Shown here: positions 45,827 through 57,500 of the stretch, piece after piece
Position numbering within the stretch: the stretch's first letter is position 1
Layout of the letters: each line of letters begins with the position of its first letter
Origin: Leucocoprinus leucothites
Taxonomy: Eukaryota; Basidiomycota; Agaricomycetes; Agaricales; Agaricaceae
Direction of reading: 5' to 3'
Length of the DNA stretch: 64,000 nt
NCBI GenBank assembly: GCA_013368445.1
Contig: JAACJO010000009.1
Span: 2,046,001-2,110,000 of the forward strand
Program-made: the position numbers and the translations under genes
Notes under the pieces: generated by a model
Told to the model about the DNA's origin: nothing
Seen by the model: the letters and a program-made list of their open reading frames with translations, nothing else
Databases searched by the model: none

Positions 45827-48800
45827 AGGGCAACCCTCAGGACTCTGCACAGACTGGGGGTCGCATTGAGCTCATCTGTGCACCAGAGAGTCTCCTCTGC
45901 CTCAATGCATCTGCTCTTTCCGACCTGAATTCTCTTATCACTTCTCTCACTTCTTCTCTCATTTGCTCATCCGATAATATTCAATGGATACCGTTTTGTG
46001 CTCTCATCGATTCCAGCTTGACTCATTGCTTCATAGATTCTGATTTTGTCTGCACTCACTCTCTTCCAGCTTCACCCTTACCTCCTATCGAGCTTCACCT
46101 ATTTGGTGGATCATCAGATGGTTACATTACTGAACTTGTGAACCTTCCTGTTACCTTCTCTACTGGTGAATCTATGACTATTGACTTCTACATCACTTGG
46201 CTTGATTCTTCCTGCTCTGTGGTACTTGGACACAACTGGCTCACCTGCTACAATCCATTGATTGACTGGGTTTTGAGCAGTATATCTTTCCAATCGCATT
46301 TGCAGGATAGTCTTGCCCCTTCTGCCTGCATCGCATCTGCTCCCATAGCGGCTCCTACTTCGTCACCTGCTCCTAGCCTGATGGCTGACACTCCTCCTCT
46401 GAATTCACCATCCTCTAGGACTTCTATGTCTACTCCTGGTATTGTAACAGCTCCTCGCATTTCTATCATCAACACTGCTGCATACATTCATGCTTCGTGC
46501 CTTCCTGGTTCAGTAAACTTCCACCTCAATCTTGCCTTCCACTTCCGGCAATTCGGCTCAGGTTTCCGATGAGTCAATTGACCTTTCTAAAGTGCCTGAC
46601 AAATATCATGAATTCGCCAATGTGTTCAGCAAAGCTCGCGCTGACAGCCTTGCACTGCATCACCCTTACGATCTCAAAATCAATATTGAAGAGGGTGCTC
46701 AACCTCCCGTTGGCACTATCTATTCATTATCTCCATCTGAGCTTGAGTCACTCTGTGAATTTATCGACGAACACCTATCTATTGGATTTATCCACCCCAC
46801 TTCCTCACCTCACGGCGCACCCATTCTCTTCGTTCGGAAGAAAGATGGTTCATTAGGACTTTGTGTCGATTTCCATGGCCTTAATCGCATCACCAAGAAG
46901 GATCATTACCCACTCCCGCTCATCTCTGACTTACTCGACTCCCCTCACAAAGCCTGCATTTATACCAAGATAGACCTTTGACATGCTTACCACCTCATCT
47001 GGATCGCTGAAGGAGATGAATGGAAAATGGTGTTCAGGACACGCTATGGATCTTTTGAATGGCTGGTTATGCCTTTCGGACTCACCAATGCACCTGCAGC
47101 TTTCCAGCGGTTCATGAATGACATCTTTTCTGACCTCCTTGACGTCTGCATCACAGTCTATCTCGATGACATCCTCATTTATTCTGACGACCTCGACACA
47201 CACAAGAAACATGTTCGAGATGTCCTCAAGCAGCTCCACAAGCATGGCCTATATGCTAAAGTGGAAAAATGCGAATTCCATTCCGATTCTGTCGAATACC
47301 TCGGGTATATCCTCTCACCAGACAGTCTCAAAATGTCAGAAGACAAGATCAAAATCATCCAGGAGTGGCCTGAACCAAAGAAAGTCAAAGACATCCAGTC
47401 TTTTCTCGGTTTTGCCAATTTCTATCGATGCTTCATTTACAACTATTCCGATATCGTCCTCCCACTTACGTGCCTCACCCGAAAAGCATCTAAGTGGAAT
47501 TTCGACGAACAGTGTCACGAAGCCTTCAATTCCCTCAAAGAAGCGTTCACTACTGCTCCTATCCTCACTCACTGGATACCCAACGCCCAGATCATCATTG
47601 AGACTGATGCTTCCAATTATGCGCTAGCTGCCATCCTGTCCATTGTTGTGGATGACAACGAAGTCCACCCAATTGTGTTCCATTCCTGCACCTTCAACAC
47701 AGCCGAGTTAAACTATGACACTCATGACAAAGAGCTCCTTGCTATCTTCGAGACTTTCCACACCTGGCAGCATTACCTTGAAGAAGCCTCACTCCCTATC
47801 GATGTTGTTACCGATCACAAGAACCTGGAATACTTTTGCACTACAAAGATTCTAACTCGTCGACAGGCTCGTTGGTCTGAGTTCATATCACAGTTCAACC
47901 TCATCATCCGTTTCTGACCTGGCTGACTCGGAACCAAGCCTAACACTCTCACTAGACGATGGGACATCTACCCTAAAGGGGGGAATAATGGCTATGCTTT
48001 GGTCAATTCTCATAATTTCTGTCCTGTATTTTCGCATGAACAGTTATCGGTTTCAGTTTGAGCTACTTATTTTTCAACTCCTTCCCTTCATACTGCCACC
48101 ATACTAGATCTCGAGAAACTTCATTCTGATATCCTTACTTCGCTCCCTCAAGACCCAATTGCATCTGCTCACATCACTTATCCTGAAGGCTGCTGGTCAG
48201 TTGATTCCGCTGGTTTCCTTTGGCTCGACGACAGGATCTATGTACCCAATGTCAACAATCTTAGACTCAGAGTTCTACAATACAAACATGATCATGTCCT
48301 TTCTGGCCATTTCGGTCAGAACAAGACCCTTGAACTCATCTGACATGAGTACACCTGGCCTGACATCCGATCTCAGGTCAAGGCTTTCTGTAAATCCTGC
48401 ATTACCTGCATGTGATCCAAGTCTCAGCGCCATAAGCCATACAGTAACCTCAAGCAACTCCCCATTCCTGAACGCCCTTGGAATTCAATTTCAATAGACT
48501 TCATCAAGAAACTCCCTTCCTCCTCTGGCTTTGACACCATCCTCGTTGTTGTTGACCGACTCTCCAAACAGGCTGTATTCATTCCGACCCACAACACTAT
48601 CACTTCAGCAGAACTGGCACGGTTATTCATCATTCATGTATTCTCTAAGCATGGTGTTCCTTCTCATGTCACTTCCGATTGCGGTTCAGAGTTCATCTCA
48701 CACTTCTTCCGTTCCCTCGGCACAGCTCTGGACATGCGCCTTCACTTCACATCCAGTTATCATCCTGAAGGTGACGGACAGACGGAATGAACTAACCAAA

Positions 48801-49572
48801 CGCTAGAGCAGTACCTTCATGTTTACTGCAACTATCAGCAGGACAACTGGTCTGACCTCCTCCCACTTGCAGAATTCGCATACAACAATGCGCCCAGTGC
48901 TACCACCAGAATTTTGCCCTTCTTCGCCAACAAGGGTTATCACCCAAACATTACAGTCCATCCTGAACGTGATATTGCATCAGCTCATACATGTGACTTC
49001 ATGGTCAACCTCGACAAATTACATACGACTCTCAAGGCTGAGATAGCCACTGCTCAAGAATGCTATCAACAATCCGCTGATGCATGTCGGTTACCAGCCC
49101 CAGAGTTCAAAGTTGGCCAGAAAGTTTTCATGGGGGCTAAATTCTTCCGCACTACCCATCCATCCAAAAAGCTTTCCGAAAAATATCTCAGTCCATACAA
49201 AATTATCGCTCAACCTGGCTCTCACTTGTTCACCCTTCACCTTCCAGATTCCATGCGCACTGTTCATCCTGTCTTCCATGTTTCAATGCTTGAGCCGACC
49301 ACACCCAATCCATTTCCCAATTGCACAGAACCAGCTCCTGCTCCTGTTGTCATTGACGATGAACTGGAGTATGAGATCGCCCGTATCGTAGACTCAAAGA
49401 TCAATTGACGTCGCATATGCAAACTCCTTTACAAGGTCATCTGGCTGGGATATGAAGATACTGATGAAGAATCTTCATGGTTACCTGCTACCGAACTTAT
49501 GCACGTGACTGAACTTCTTTCTGATTTCCATTCTGCTTATCCTGACAAGCCTGGTCCACTTCCATTACATTA
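45823..49572 (+). pseudogene. pol: Pol of Ty3-1: protease, reverse transcriptase, RNase H, integrase, chromodomain
   Basis: In order: protease with ALIDSSLTHCFID (the usual DSG/DTG is DSS) and VVLGHNWL; reverse transcriptase with LFVRKKDGSLGLCVDF, TYLDD-type [12 protein letters not shown] (about 47157); RNase H with IIETDASNYALAAIL; integrase with the H2C2 finger around 48290-48410, the DDE core (SISIDFIKKLP, VTSDCGSEF) and DGQTE; C-terminal chromodomain remnant (LEYEIARIVDSKIN, then YKVIWLGYEDTDEE). From about 46532 on all parts are in one frame, broken by TGA at 46979, 47915, 47924, 48059, 48341, 48413, 48788 and 49406. A frame change lies near 46500-46540 between protease and reverse transcriptase. 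Confidence 0.9.
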
Positions 49573-49884
49573 ATTCTTTTTCTGCCATGAATTTTCATTA
49601 TCCATCTTCTGATACCGGCTCTCTCCCTTTCTTCTTATTTGGACTTGAACAATTTTTCATACTTTCTTACTTACCATTCTGGTTTTACTTACACCCAATA
49701 GCCTCATCTCCCTTGGACCCTTTTTCTTACTTTGGATGTTCTATTCACACCTCTAATGCCCAAGAAAAACCAGATTCATTCTCCACAAAGTCCAACACCA
49801 GAAGTACAAAATAGGACATGCGACAAAAATACAATTGCGATCAAGAAGCCGAGCTGCATAGGAGGAGCAGGAGGGACGAGACGA
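49573..49884. other. Ty3-1 sequence between pol and the antisense gene
   Basis: T-rich on the left, without recognised coding content. The right end probably holds the 3' UTR of the minus-strand gene ending at 49885. Confidence 0.5.
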
Positions 49885-51142
49885 TTACTTACTCCCATTT
49901 TCACCCTCATCCTCTCCCTCACCATCCTCCTCTCTAGCCTCCCCCTCATTCCCAGACCCAGCATCTGACATCTCCGGCACAGTTTTCTTCTTAGCGGCCA
50001 ATTTGGCATCCAACTCTGCCCATACCTTTTCATGCGCCTCGTCATCCATCACCTTGTCATCAAGGACAAGCCAGTCATAGAACTCCTCGAAGTCCTTAGC
50101 CAGCCCATCCACAACCTTGGTCTGGGACCGGATACTCGACACCATTGCCAAGTGCCGAGTTCCCAACTCAGCCTGGATCCCCCTCAACTCCTTGAGAATG
50201 GCCGATTGGATGGCCCGGGTCTTCCTCTGCTCAACAATGAGCTTGTACATTTGTTCATGAGGCTGTTTGTCAGCCTCTGTCGGAACTGCACACTTCTGTT
50301 TTGAAGTGTGGCATGGCTCACACATATACTTGCTGCTGTGAATGTTGTTAGTTGATCAGCCGACCCAAGAAATCGGAAGCTACTCACACATCACTTTGCT
50401 CTGTGCAGTTCTTGCCCAGACACAAGCACTGCCTGCACTCGTTGTCTCCACCCATCTTCATCTTCCCTCCCTTGGCGTCATAGTTTCCGCGTTTTCAGAG
50501 GGCAGCAGTCTCGTCTCTTCCATCTCCAGCCAAACCTGAGCTGGACATCCACAACAGATTGTCATCTTGATCATCTAGCTCTGTAATTTGATACTTGGAG
50601 GGACCAGCGGCCGCACTCCGTTGAGTCAACCTGGCCGTCTCAGCCGGCCCACTCATTGGTTTTGCACAAGGCCTTTGAGCCCCAGTCCCCACCTTTGCAT
50701 TTTCTGTTGTTTTCATTTTCTTCACCGGACTCTCCACTATCTTGACCTCTACCTCCATTGCTCTCTTCTTTCCCTTCCCCTTCTCCTGTTCCTGTCTTTC
50801 CTTCTCCTTCTTCTCAGCCTCAAGCTGAATCCACTCCGCCAGCTCGGCCTCTTCCTTCTCCTTTTGTAGCTGCTCCGCTCCCTCAGCCTCCTTCCTCTTT
50901 TTCTCAGCTTCCTCAGCCTCTCTCCATTTCTTCTCTGCCATCTTCCTCCGCAACTCTTCCTTCCTCTTCTGCCATTCCACCTCCTTGCGCTTCTTCTTTT
51001 CGGCTTCTGCAGCTTCTCTCTTCTTCCTCTCCTCTTCCTCAGCTGCCTTCTGAGCATCCTCCTTGTCCATCTTGCAAAGTTCGTTTTTGAGGTCGCTATT
51101 GGACATCAGGTCAGATCCTTGTGTAGTGGAATTGGGTGTCAT
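49885..51142 (-). CDS. Antisense accessory gene of Ty3-1: coiled coil plus Zn2Cys6-spaced cluster
   Basis: Exon 1 runs 51142-50388, exon 2 50335-49885, around a 52-base intron. The first 150 residues are an extremely charged Glu/Lys/Arg coiled coil with the basic patch PVKKMKT after it. The splice joins two cysteine triplets into one pattern: CRQCLCLGKNC, ten residues, CEPCHTSKQKC, that is C-X2-C-X6-C-X10-C-X2-C-X6-C, the spacing of fungal Zn(II)2Cys6 clusters. A second coiled coil (HEQMYKLIVEQRKTRAIQSA onward) and an acidic tail (GEAREEDGEGEDEGE) end the protein. One TGA (50495-50497, before AAACGC) interrupts exon 1, so the copy may be dead. Upstream, CGTATAAATTCC on the minus strand (about 51200) is a TATA candidate. 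It lies inside the retroelement on the strand opposite to pol. Confidence 0.7.
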
Positions 51143-51198
51143 GGTAGATATAGAGAGTTGAGTTGTGAGAAAGGTTATTTTTTTCCTCAGAGCGGAAT

Positions 51199-52423
51199 TT
51201 ATACGGAGTTTGAATTGGTTCCCACGATCAAGTCATGTGGCTTCGAGGGCTCAGCCCTAAGGGGGGATCCTTTCACATAGTTCTGAACATATGTGTTCAT
51301 TCCAGGCCAGTAAACTAATTTAGATAGTATACGTAACATTTTGGCTGTTCCTGGGTGTCTTGATGTCTCATGATCATGTACATGTTGTAGAAGTCTTCTT
51401 TTCAGTTCGGCATCTTCAGGTATCACATGTCTTCCCTGATATTTATAAATGCCATCATCTTCTGTAAATCTTTCAGATGGGGCAATCTTCTCTTGTTTAT
51501 TTTTAATTTCTTCTTTAATTTCCTCAGAAAGGAAGTTAATGAATCTTTCTGATGGTATCGCAACTAGATCTTTGTTATCTTTTCCATCTGGGACTAGGTC
51601 TGGTCTTCTACTCAATGCATCAGCAAGAGTATTTTTGTTGCCAGCCAAGTGCTTTATGGAGTAATGGAAGCATGTCATGTACAGCATCCATCTGGCTTGT
51701 CTTCAATTTAATTGTTGTGGTTCTCACCATCTGGTGAGATTCTCATGATCAGACCATATGATGATAGGGTGTGCTGATCCTTCGAGGTAGTGTCGCCATT
51801 CCTTTAGTGCTCTAATAATAGCAAGGAATTCTTGGTTGGACACATGATAGTTTTGTTCCGTAGGGTTAAGGGTTTGTGAATAATAAGCCACAGGGTGCTT
51901 ATCTCCATTTGAATCTCCTTGGAGTAGTACTGCACCAGTAGCAAATGTGGAAGCATCACATTCTATTTCAAATGGCTTTGATTCATCAACTATTTGAAGT
52001 ATAGGTTGTTTAAGGAATTGTTCCTTGAGCTTCTTGAAGCTTTTCTGTGCTTCTGGGTTCCATTTGAATTTCGTTGTTTTATGAAGTAATGCATTAAGTG
52101 GTTGTGTGATAGCTGAGAAGTTGTGAATGAATTTGTGATAGGAGTTGCACAAACCAATAAACTGTTTGATATTTCAGACAGACTTGGGTACAGGCCAATC
52201 CTGTATTCCCTTAAGTTTAACTGGGTCCATTTTAATAGAGTCAGGAGTTATGATAACTCCGAGATACTCTAGATGTTGCTTCTCGAATTCGCATTTCTCA
52301 GTTTTTAAATACAACTCATTCTGTTGTAGAATCCTCAAGACTTGTTTAGTCAGTCTTTTGAGTTGTTCTTTTGTTTTCGCATGAATAAGGATGTCATCCA
52401 TATAGATGATAACTCTGCCTTTC
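51199..52423 (-). pseudogene. pol: Ty3-3: pol fragment of a third gypsy family
   Basis: Minus-strand fragment beginning inside the reverse transcriptase at IYMDDILIHAKTKEQ, followed by LEYLGVIITPD, RNase H (PFEIECDASTFATGAVLLQG, YHVSNQEFLAIIRALKEWRH) and ADALSRRPDL, then the integrase zinc finger (HDHETSRHPGTAKML) to VQNYVKG at about 51271. Below this point the frame runs into Ty3-1 sequence. TGA codons stand at 52174, 51724 and 51703, the last two where Arg is expected (REPQ, NRRQARW). The other end is cut by the LTR of Ty3-2. The motifs differ clearly from those of Ty3-1 and Ty3-2, so this is another lineage. Confidence 0.88.
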
Positions 52424-52969
52424 TGTCAAGATTTGCGAAATACCAGCACTTACTAAGCACGCGAAAGTTATGGAGAGGTCAGTCATTGGCTTCAGCATAT
52501 GTGCTGCACCCTTCCAATATTGCATTGACCGATTTGGTCTATGAGGAAGATGACAGGCAGTGCAAATTGGAATTCAACACTGAAGGAATAACGGACAGAG
52601 AATTCAGAATGGAATCTTAGTCAATATTCAGAATGAATAATACATGAGCTAGTAGTGACATATTTAAGATAACGTGAAATTGGACAAATAACATGTAAAT
52701 ATCGTGAAGCTCACAATGCGACGATAAATGAATAAACAGATAAATGAAAATTAAATAGACAACAACAAATGCAATGTGACAGAGAACGACAAACATAAAT
52801 GGAATGGCGGAAACGAATATGAGCACAAATGAAAGGATGATAGAATGATGAGCGGAGACAGGCTGTGAAATATTTATAGAAATGATAGATAATGAAAAAT
52901 CGCAGGAATCGGAAATCGAAAAAATAGTCGGAGATCAAATCAGAGAGGTCGCAATTGCAGATCATGACA
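52424..52969 (-). repeat. 3' LTR of Ty3-2, 546 bases
   Basis: Plus strand begins TGTCAAGATTTGCG and ends GATCATGACA, so the ends are inverted TGTCA/TGACA. The first 246 bases match 59885-60130. On the minus strand a TATA element (TCTATAAATATTTC, about 52870) is present. The adjoining CCCCCTTTA is the polypurine tract in reverse. Confidence 0.9.
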
Positions 52970-53091
52970 GTATTCCCCCTTTAGGACCAAGCCCTCGAGG
53001 ACTTACTGATCCTTGATCCCTTATCAAGATCATCTTGCCTCCTACCACCATAGCTCCCTGCTCCTTGAAGAAAACCCCCGACCTAAGCGCA

Positions 53092-54255
53092 ATGACAAAT
53101 GACAAACTCATGGCCGAGATTCAACATTGGAACACCGAACAGGGAGCGAACATACAGCCAGCAATGGCTGTGGTGTTGGGAATGACGATGAGTCAACCCA
53201 GCAACAGTGCGACAACAAATCCAGCTTCTTCTGCGACATGAAGGACCACTAGATTGCGACAGATAGTCCAAAGCGATGATGATGATGATGATGAAGAGGA
53301 AGAGTCGCAGATATCATCAAAGGGTAAGGGGAGAGCACCAATGAGGGCATCAATATCAGGATTGCACAAAGTAATGGATCATGTATCCATTCCTGTTGCG
53401 ACATCGAGTAGGGCTTCGTCAAGCTTCGCTTGGAAGAAGAACGGTCCCCATCAGCAGAACCCGACAGATGGGCTACCTTACCAAAAGAGTTACGTGACAT
53501 GTTCACAATGTGTCGCTGGGCAGTGGGAGTGTAAGTCACAGTGTGGATTAGGGAAATGTATGTATTGTGCGCAAGCAAAGAAGGGGTGTTACGATCTGCA
53601 GGATGATCTGAAGAAGGAGGCCTCTAGTCAAGGAGTGAGCTCATCGCTGATCAGAATGACAGCATCGAAAAAACGAAAAATAACGGTGCCTTCCATGAGT
53701 CAACCGTTGCTATCAAGCTCTGGTGATTGGGGATCAAGTTTTGCACCACCTCTATCCACTCAACTGTCATCCTCTTCACAGTGGAATCTGCCTGAAATCC
53801 TGCCCGTGGTGGATGATGATACATTTGGAGTGATAGAGATCAGGTCACCCACAATCGTTGCTGAACAGGACACTAGGATGGTGGTAAGTTTGTTTGCAGA
53901 TTTGTGATGCAATGTTACTAAAATCACGATGAAGTCTCCTCAGCCCCTCCCACCCCAACTATCGCAGGCTCCCGGTCATTCCCCAAGTCTTTCGTGAGAA
54001 GTTGCACAATTATCATCAGCAGTGAACAATCTGGAGATCACAATGAGGGAAAATATGCAGGCTCAACTTCAGAATTGGGTTATGTTGCAACAGCAGGTTA
54101 GCGCATTGGATGAGCAGGTGTCGGTATCAAGGGAGACTACAAGAGTGTTACAGGTGCATGGAAGGACACTTGAGAGGCTCGTGGTGATCGAGGAGGCAAA
54201 GCTAGCGATGGCACAGGGATCGAAGGATAGTGCAGGACGTGGGTATCGGAAATGA
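53092..54255 (+). CDS. Antisense accessory gene of Ty3-2: Zn2Cys6-spaced cluster plus coiled coil
   Basis: Exon 1 53092-53883 and exon 2 53944-54255 join in phase 0 across a 60-base intron (GTAAGT..CTCAG). After an N-terminal part with the acidic run DDDDDDEEEE comes CSQCVAGQWEC, eight residues, CMYCAQAKKGC (53500-53589): C-X2-C-X6-C-X8-C-X2-C-X6-C, again the Zn2Cys6 spacing. The C-terminal exon is a coiled coil (NNLEITMRENMQAQLQNWVM and following). Two TGA codons (53239 and 53995) interrupt the frame. The gene lies between the 3' LTR and pol of Ty3-2 on the opposite strand, the same place as the gene at 49885-51142 in Ty3-1, although the overall sequences are only distantly alike. Function unknown; nucleic-acid binding is inferred. 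Confidence 0.68.
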
Positions 54256-54559
54256 GGGAAGGAGGGAGTAGGAAGGGAAAGGACTATAAAGAAAAGGACT
54301 ATGAAGATCGCTGTCATCATTGTCGTCTCTGCTTTTAGTGAAGAATAATTATATACTACTTCAAATGTTTTTTTTGTTTGGTTTTTCTTGTTTTGTAATA
54401 AATGATATCTTGATGGAATGAAGTGAGTATGGTGTGAAAGAAAAGGAAATCAAAAATGAGATGTTAAGGATTGGGAATATCAACTTGGAATGAAAAGGAA
54501 TGTTGCGAAAAACATGCAAAAGAATGTCTGTAAAAGATTGAAAATGATAGTGAGTAGTT
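54256..54559. other. Ty3-2 sequence between accessory gene and pol end
   Basis: AT-rich, with AATAAATG near 54397 that could serve as the polyadenylation signal of the plus-strand accessory gene. No other coding content. Confidence 0.5.
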
Positions 54560-57500
54560 TTAAAGTGAAGAGAGAGGTCCAGGTTTATTGGGGTACATGT
54601 GGTGGAAGTTGGAAACTAGGTCTATGGCATGTTCAAGCTCTGTCACAGGTAACCACAACTCTGCTTCGTCCGTATCTTCATAACCAAGCCATACTACTTT
54701 GTAAAGGAGTTTACAAGCATGTCGATGTCGATCGATCTTTGAATCAATAATGCAATCAACTTTGTATTCTGGTTCTCCATCAACCTCCACTGTAGGTGGT
54801 GGTGATGCAACGTGATTTGGAATGGAGCTAGGGGTGAAAGGTTCGAGCATGGAAACATGGAATACAGGATGAACAGTGTGCATAGTGTTAGGAAGTCGAA
54901 GAGTAAAAGAATGTGAATCTGGTTGGGAAATAATCTTGTAGGGTCCAAGGTATTTTTTGGAGAGTTTCTTCGAAGGTCTCGTCGTGCGGAAGTACTGTGC
55001 TTTGACAAAGACCTTATCACCAATCTTAAATGCAGGTGCAACAAGATGGCAATCATCAGCATTGGCCTGATAGCGATGCTGGGCATGAGCAATTTCTGAC
55101 TTGAGAGTCGAATGTAGTTCATCTAAATCCACAGCGAAGTCGCGAGCACAAGCTGATGTGAGATCTCTCTCAGGGTGAACTGTGATATTAGGGTGATAAC
55201 CTTTATTAGTGAAGAATGGAGAGATACCAGTGGTAGCAGAAGGAGAATTATTGAAAGCAAACTCAGCTATAGGTAATAGGTCGGACCAATTACTCTGTTG
55301 GTAGTTGCAATAAATGCGCAAGTACTGTTCAAGAGTTTGGTTAGTTCATTCAGTCTGACCGTCACCTTCAGGATGATAACCCAATGTGAAGTGTAACTTC
55401 ATATCCAAAGCTTCTCCTAGCGATCGGAAAAAGTGCGAAACAAATTCCGAACTGTGATCAGAGGTAACATTAGCAGGAATACCATGTTTGGAGAAGACAT
55501 GAATGACGAAGAGTTTAGCAAGTTCTGTGGAAGTAATGGTATTGTGAGTTGGAATGAAAATCGCTTGTTTGGTTAGCCTATCCACAATGACCAGAATTGA
55601 GTCAAACCCTGAGGACTTTGGAAGTTTTTTGATGAAATCCATAGAAATTGAATCCCAAGGTTGCAATGGTATGGGAAGTTGCTTGAGAGTTCCATAGGGA
55701 TGATGGCATCGAGCTTTCGATCTTGAACAGGTAACACAACTTTTGCAGTAATCCTTGACAAAGTCACAGATATTTGGCCATGTATACTCACGGCAAACAA
55801 GTTCTAGAGTTTTGTTTTGACCAAAATGGCCAGCGAGTGCATGGTCGTGATAGTACTGCAAAATGTGCAAACAAAGATTGTTAGTATCGGGAACGTAGAT
55901 TCTACCATCAAGTAACAAGAAACTCTCGGAGTCTTTGGACCAGCAACCCTCTGGATGAGCGAAATGATCAGAAACAGAATCATCAGTGGAAATAGCGGAA
56001 AGAATGTCTGTGCAAAGTTGCAAAATGTCCATAATAAGACCAGTGTGCAGCACAGGTGTATAAAGATACAAAGCACAAATAGAAGTAGAAAGTTGTTCAT
56101 TAGTAAAGACAGGTCAGAAATTGTGAGGATTAACCGTGGCATAGCCATTATTCCCCCCTTTTGGGTAGACGTCCCAACATCTAGTTAGGGCATCTGGTTT
56201 CATTCCAAGCTTACCAGGTCTAAATCAAATAACAAGGTTGAACTGCAATAAGAACTTGGACCATCTGGCTTGTCTGCGCGTTAGTATCTTTGTGGTAGAG
56301 AAATACTCAAGGTTCCTATGATCGGTGACCACATCGATAGGAAGCGCAGTGCCTTCGAGATAATGGCACCAGATTCAGAATGCTTCAAAAATTGCAAGCA
56401 GTTCCTTGTTGTGGGTGTTGTAGTTAAGCTCGGATGTGGAAAATGTATGGGAATGAAAAGCGATAGGGTGAATATCTCCATCAGGAGCGATGATAGAGAG
56501 TATAGCTGCCAGGGCATAGTCAGAGGCATCAGTTTCCACAATAATTTGTGTATCAGGAATCCAATGGGTAAGAACTGGTGCATGTGTAAAGACCTCCTTG
56601 AGGGAGTTAAAAGCCTTACGAGCTTTTTCATTAAAGTTCCACTGTATGTGTTTTCACATGAGGCGAGTTAGTGGTACAACAATATCGGAATAACCATAAA
56701 TGAAATGATGATAGAAGTTCGCAAAAACAAGGAAGGATTGTATGTCCTTGACCTTCTTCGGTTTGGGCCAGTCCTGGATAGTTTTTACCTTTTCTTCTGA
56801 CATTTTCAGACTGTCTGGAGAAAGAATGTAGCCGAGGTATTTGACTGTGTCAGTATGGAACTTGCATTTATCAGTGTGAGCATAAAGGCCATTTTGGCAC
56901 AACCTTTTAAGGACTTCATGAACATGTTTGCAATGTGAATTAATGTCCTCCAAATATATGAGAATATCATCAAGATAAATGGTTACACACATATCAAGAA
57001 GATCCTTGAAAATGTCATTCATGAATTGCTGGAAGGCAGCAGGAGTGTTGGTGAGACTGAAAGGCATCACAAGCCACTTGAATGAACCATAGCAAGTGCG
57101 GAATGCAGTTTTCCACTCATCGCCTTCAGCAATACGAACCAAATGATAAGCATGTCAGAGATCAATCTTGGTATAGATACCAGCCTTTTGTGGAGAGTCC
57201 AGCAAGTCAGAAATGAGCGGTAGTGGGTAGCGATCTTTCCTAGTGATTTGGTTAAGACCACAGAAATCAACACAGAGTCGAAGAGAGCCATCTTTCTTTT
57301 TGACAAAGAGAACAGGAGCACCATGAGGAGAATTAGAAGGTCAAATAAAACCAATGGAAAGATTTTCATCAATGAATTCTCAGAGTGCAGCAAGCTCAAC
57401 CTGCAAAAGCAAATAAATCATTCCGACAGGAGGAGAAGCGCCTTCCTCGAGATTAATGCACAAGTCGTAAGGTCAGTGAGGTGGAAGACTGTCAGCATGG

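Larger units (their letters stand above)
43653..51270 (+). mobile_element. Ty3/gypsy chromovirus Ty3-1, lacking its 3' LTR
   Basis: The element begins with TGTCACAAGCCGATCC inside COQ1 module M6 and runs through gag, pol and an antisense gene to a polypurine tract near 51258-51267 (CTAAGGGGGGAT). The sequence around the tract matches that of Ty3-2 (GAGGGCT..CCTAA..GGGGGA), so the element's own end is there, but the LTR that should follow is replaced by integrase-zinc-finger sequence of Ty3-3. Reading frames are broken almost only by TGA codons. Confidence 0.85.

Noticed and set aside
50588..51090. Plus-strand Pro/Ser/Leu-rich frames at 50588-51090
   Set aside because: They are the complement of the Glu/Lys coiled coil on the minus strand; low-complexity codons leave all frames open.
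53254..53330. Aspartate run (GATGAT repeats) considered as a microsatellite only
   Set aside because: It lies in frame within the accessory gene of Ty3-2 and is best treated as part of that protein's acidic region.
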